Assembly (NCBI GenBank): GCA_031287585.1
Contig: JAITST010000292.1
Coordinates: forward strand, 1-16,166
Length of the DNA stretch: 16,166 nt
From: Planctomycetaceae bacterium
Lineage (GTDB): Bacteria; Planctomycetota; Planctomycetia; Pirellulales; Thermoguttaceae
Direction: 5' to 3'
Part shown: positions 14,524 through 16,166 of the stretch, piece after piece
Layout of the letters: every line of letters starts with the position of its first letter
How positions within the stretch are numbered: the first letter of the stretch is position 1
The notes under the pieces: generated by a model
Told to the model about the DNA's origin: nothing
Database searches by the model: none
What the model saw: only the letters and a program-made list of their open reading frames with translations
Program-made: the position numbers and the translations under genes

Positions 14524-15792
14524 ATGGAATACAAAGATGTCCTCGCGGTCATTCTTGCTGGTGGTAAGGGCGCACGCTTGGAGCCGTTGACGCGTGACCG
14601 TGCAAAACCGGCTGTGCCGTTCGGTGGTGCGTATCGTATTATCGACTTCACGTTGTCGAACTGTTACAACAGCGGCTTACGTAAAATTCTGTTGCTGACG
14701 CAGTACAAGGCGATGAGTCTTGACCGCCATTTGATTCACGGTTGGAGCCGGTATTTTTGCCGTGAGATGTCGGAATTTGTTGACGTTGTACCGCCGCAAC
14801 ATCGTATCGACGAAAGTTGGTATCTCGGAACAGCAGACGCGGTTTACCAAAACATCTACACTATTGAGCAGGAACATCCGTCATACATAATCGTTCTTGC
14901 GGGTGACCATATCTACAAGATGAACTATCGCAAGATGATTAAGGCACACATAGCAAATGGTGCAGACGCGACAGTTGCGGTGTTGACGGTACCGATTGAG
15001 GAAGCACGCGGGCAGTTCGGAGTTATTGAGATTGACTCCAACAACCGGATTATAGGTTTTGAGGAAAAACCGGAGAATCCGAAGCCGTTGCCGAATGACC
15101 CGTACAACTGCATGGCATCAATGGGGGTTTACGTTTTTACCGCGAAGACAATTTACGAGTGGTTGTGTCAGGACGCGATGGACAAGTCGAGCAAGCACGA
15201 TTTCGGTACGAACATAATACCGTCAATGATTGATTCCGGTAGAGTATATGCGTTTCCGTTTATGGACGAAAACCGAAAGACGCAAGCGTACTGGCGTGAT
15301 GTGGGGACACTCGACGCGTATTACGAAGCGAACATTGACCTGACGCGCGTTGACCCGTTGCTGAATTTGTACGATGCCGCTTGGCCTATTTATACGTATA
15401 ACCCCAATTGCCCGCCGCCGAAGTTCGTGTTTTCGGAAGGAGGCGACGGCGTAGTGCGCCGCGGAGTAGCGATGGACAGCATAGTTTGTTCGGGTACAAT
15501 CGTCTCCGGCGGACAAGTCTATCGCTCGATAATCGGGCGGGAATCGCGTGTAAACAGTTACGCGGTAATAGAAGATTCGATACTGTTCCCGAACGTAATC
15601 GTGGGACGGCACGTTAGAATAAGACGAGCAATAATCGACAAAGACGTAATAATCCCGGAAGAAACGCACATCGGCTATGACCACGACCTAGACCGCGAAC
15701 GAGGTTTCACGGTGACAGAAAACGGGATAACGGTAATAGCGAAAGTGAACGGTGTGGAACCGGAAGGAATGTTTATGTCGGGCGGAAGATGA
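14524..15792 (+). CDS. glgC: Glucose-1-phosphate adenylyltransferase (ADP-glucose pyrophosphorylase)
   Basis: GlgC makes ADP-glucose and pyrophosphate from glucose 1-phosphate and ATP, the committed step of glycogen synthesis; the product is used by GlgA, encoded at 3595-5037. The 422-residue length is typical. The nucleotidyltransferase domain shows LAGGKGARL (11-19), PAVPFGGAYRIIDFTLSNC (29-47), GTADAVYQN (102-110), AGDHIYKM (126-133) with the catalytic Asp128, FEEKP (179-183) with the glucose-phosphate Lys, HDFGTNIIP (225-233) and YWRDVGTLDAYYEAN (256-270). A left-handed beta-helix follows from about 300 to 385 (repeated V-x-x-S-I-x-x-x-x-x-I). Allosteric control is expected for the family but the effector cannot be read here. 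The leader has GAGA near 14513-14516 as a weak ribosome site. Confidence 0.97.
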   Translation: MEYKDVLAVILAGGKGARLEPLTRDRAKPAVPFGGAYRIIDFTLSNCYNSGLRKILLLTQYKAMSLDRHLIHGWSRYFCREMSEFVDVVPPQHRIDESWYLGTADAVYQNIYTIEQEHPSYIIVLAGDHIYKMNYRKMIKAHIANGADATVAVLTVPIEEARGQFGVIEIDSNNRIIGFEEKPENPKPLPNDPYNCMASMGVYVFTAKTIYEWLCQDAMDKSSKHDFGTNIIPSMIDSGRVYAFPFMDENRKTQAYWRDVGTLDAYYEANIDLTRVDPLLNLYDAAWPIYTYNPNCPPPKFVFSEGGDGVVRRGVAMDSIVCSGTIVSGGQVYRSIIGRESRVNSYAVIEDSILFPNVIVGRHVRIRRAIIDKDVIIPEETHIGYDHDLDRERGFTVTENGITVIAKVNGVEPEGMFMSGGR

Positions 15793-15988
15793 AAGTAGGT
15801 TGCATAGATTTATCACAAAACTGTTTCCAAATGTCATACTGTTTTCCAAACACATCCAAATCAGGAAGTGTTTGCCGTTTTTGCAAAAATTCTTCACCCA
15901 TATTGACCACGCCAATTGCAAAGACGTGAAGTTTCTTATTCCATTGACAAGAAATGGCGAGAATGGGTAGTTTAGTTAAAACAGACAA
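15773..15988 (-). CDS. Possible hypothetical protein or C-terminal remnant, 71 aa
   Basis: I do not recognise this sequence. On the minus strand a TTG at 15988 opens 71 codons whose composition looks protein-like (LPILAISCQWNKKLHVFAIG, then LPDLDVFGKQYDIWKQF, ending PTFIFRPT). The frame has two in-frame stops just upstream (TAA and TAG near 15995-16005) and no ribosome site, so it may be the tail of a broken gene. It overlaps the glgC 3' end by 20 bases in a convergent arrangement. It is A+T-rich like the other accessory stretches. Confidence 0.3.
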   Translation of the reverse strand: MSVLTKLPILAISCQWNKKLHVFAIGVVNMGEEFLQKRQTLPDLDVFGKQYDIWKQFCDKSMQPTFIFRPT

Positions 15989-16053
15989 AATTATCTATCC
16001 TTATCTACACTTACCTACCTGTGAAAAAATGACTTTGCAATCGGCGTGCCCTA
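15989..16053. other. Short non-coding gap
   Basis: I see no gene or strong structure between the possible minus-strand remnant and the promoter at 16054. Together with the flanking elements it makes up the 360-base space after glgC. Confidence 0.4.
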
Positions 16054-16082
16054 TTGACTTCATTCCAAATAGTGTGTACAAT
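16054..16082 (+). promoter_or_regulatory. Strong sigma70-type promoter for the gene at the right edge
   Basis: TTGACT (16054-16059), a 17-base spacer and TACAAT (16077-16082) make the best consensus match in the window. The transcript would start near 16089, giving a leader of about 65 bases before the ATG at 16154. Confidence 0.6.
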
Positions 16083-16093
16083 ACTGACCTCAC

Positions 16094-16145
16094 GCTCGCG
16101 ATATGTTTTCGCAAGCAAAACACAACCAAACCCTTTCACGAAAGG
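16094..16145 (+). promoter_or_regulatory. Leader hairpins; the second covers the ribosome site
   Basis: The first hairpin pairs GCTCGCGA (16094-16101) with TCGCAAGC (16109-16116) with one mismatch. The second pairs CCTTTC (16132-16137) with GAAAGG (16140-16145). The AAAGG of its 3' arm is part of the AAAGGA ribosome site for the ATG at 16154, so folding would hide it. A translational control role is inferred. Confidence 0.35.
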
Positions 16146-16153
16146 AAAGACAA

Positions 16154-16166
16154 ATGACAGACTTTG
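16154..16166 (+). CDS. 5' end of a truncated gene (starts MTDF)
   Basis: An ATG at 16154 follows AAAGGA with about 7 bases of spacing and a strong promoter with a leader. Only four codons are inside the window, so no product can be named. The start is supported entirely by its upstream signals. Confidence 0.5.

Noticed and set aside
15223..15684. Minus-strand 153-codon frame opposite glgC
   Set aside because: It lies completely inside glgC; Tyr/Arg-rich composition matches antisense translation.
1..16166. CRISPR array, tRNA, rRNA, insertion sequence or known defence system
   Set aside because: No regularly spaced repeats, cloverleaf-type sequences, transposase motifs or defence-system domains were seen. 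The helicase stands alone without nuclease or effector partners, so a defence role is not supported.

Overview
The window looks like chromosomal DNA of a Planctomycetota member, most likely a Pirellulales-type or gut-associated lineage of moderate to low G+C. The taxon is an inference from four signs. It carries Kdo/LPS precursor genes. Several genes lack a Shine-Dalgarno site. It has a signal-anchored protein of a type I associate with planctomycetes (5214-5900). It has a decayed membrane-anchored leucine-rich-repeat gene of the planctomycete style (2549-3047). No phage, plasmid, CRISPR, tRNA or rRNA signal was seen.

Layout, left to right. 1-337 holds one possible small ORF, a hairpin and a promoter. 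338-2647 (+) is a Ski2/Hel308-like DEAD/DEAH helicase. 2648-3594 is an A+T-rich accessory stretch; on the minus strand it carries a small three-helix membrane protein directly behind glgA and a frameshifted LRR gene. 3595-5037 (-) is glgA. 5214-5900 (+) is the planctomycete-type envelope protein, divergent from glgA. 6007-7032 (+) is a UPF0104/AglD-like flippase-type membrane protein. A large imperfect palindrome follows. 7341-8384 (+) is kdsD and 8485-9297 (+) is kdsA. 9375-9980 (-) is an A+T-rich HAD hydrolase. 10070-11245 (-) is a CinA-family protein with a degenerate C-terminal domain. 11246-11875 holds a terminator/alternative-hairpin pair, a decayed coding remnant and a promoter. 11876-12994 (+) is a secreted SMP-30/NHL-type beta-propeller. 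13053-14393 (+) is aroA. 14524-15792 (+) is glgC. The right edge has a good sigma70-type promoter leading into a gene that starts at 16154.

Functional themes. Glycogen synthesis is represented by glgC (ADP-glucose formation) and glgA (chain extension), at opposite ends and on opposite strands. Kdo synthesis is represented by kdsD and kdsA in tandem, which implies an LPS-type outer membrane. AroA serves the shikimate pathway. The remaining genes are envelope, RNA-metabolism or unassigned. The core genes are ordinary. The parts worth a second look are the non-core gaps: the twice-frameshifted LRR gene with an A-AAA-AAC heptamer, the mutually exclusive hairpins before cinA, the decayed ORF beside them, and the dispersed-repeat-like palindromes.
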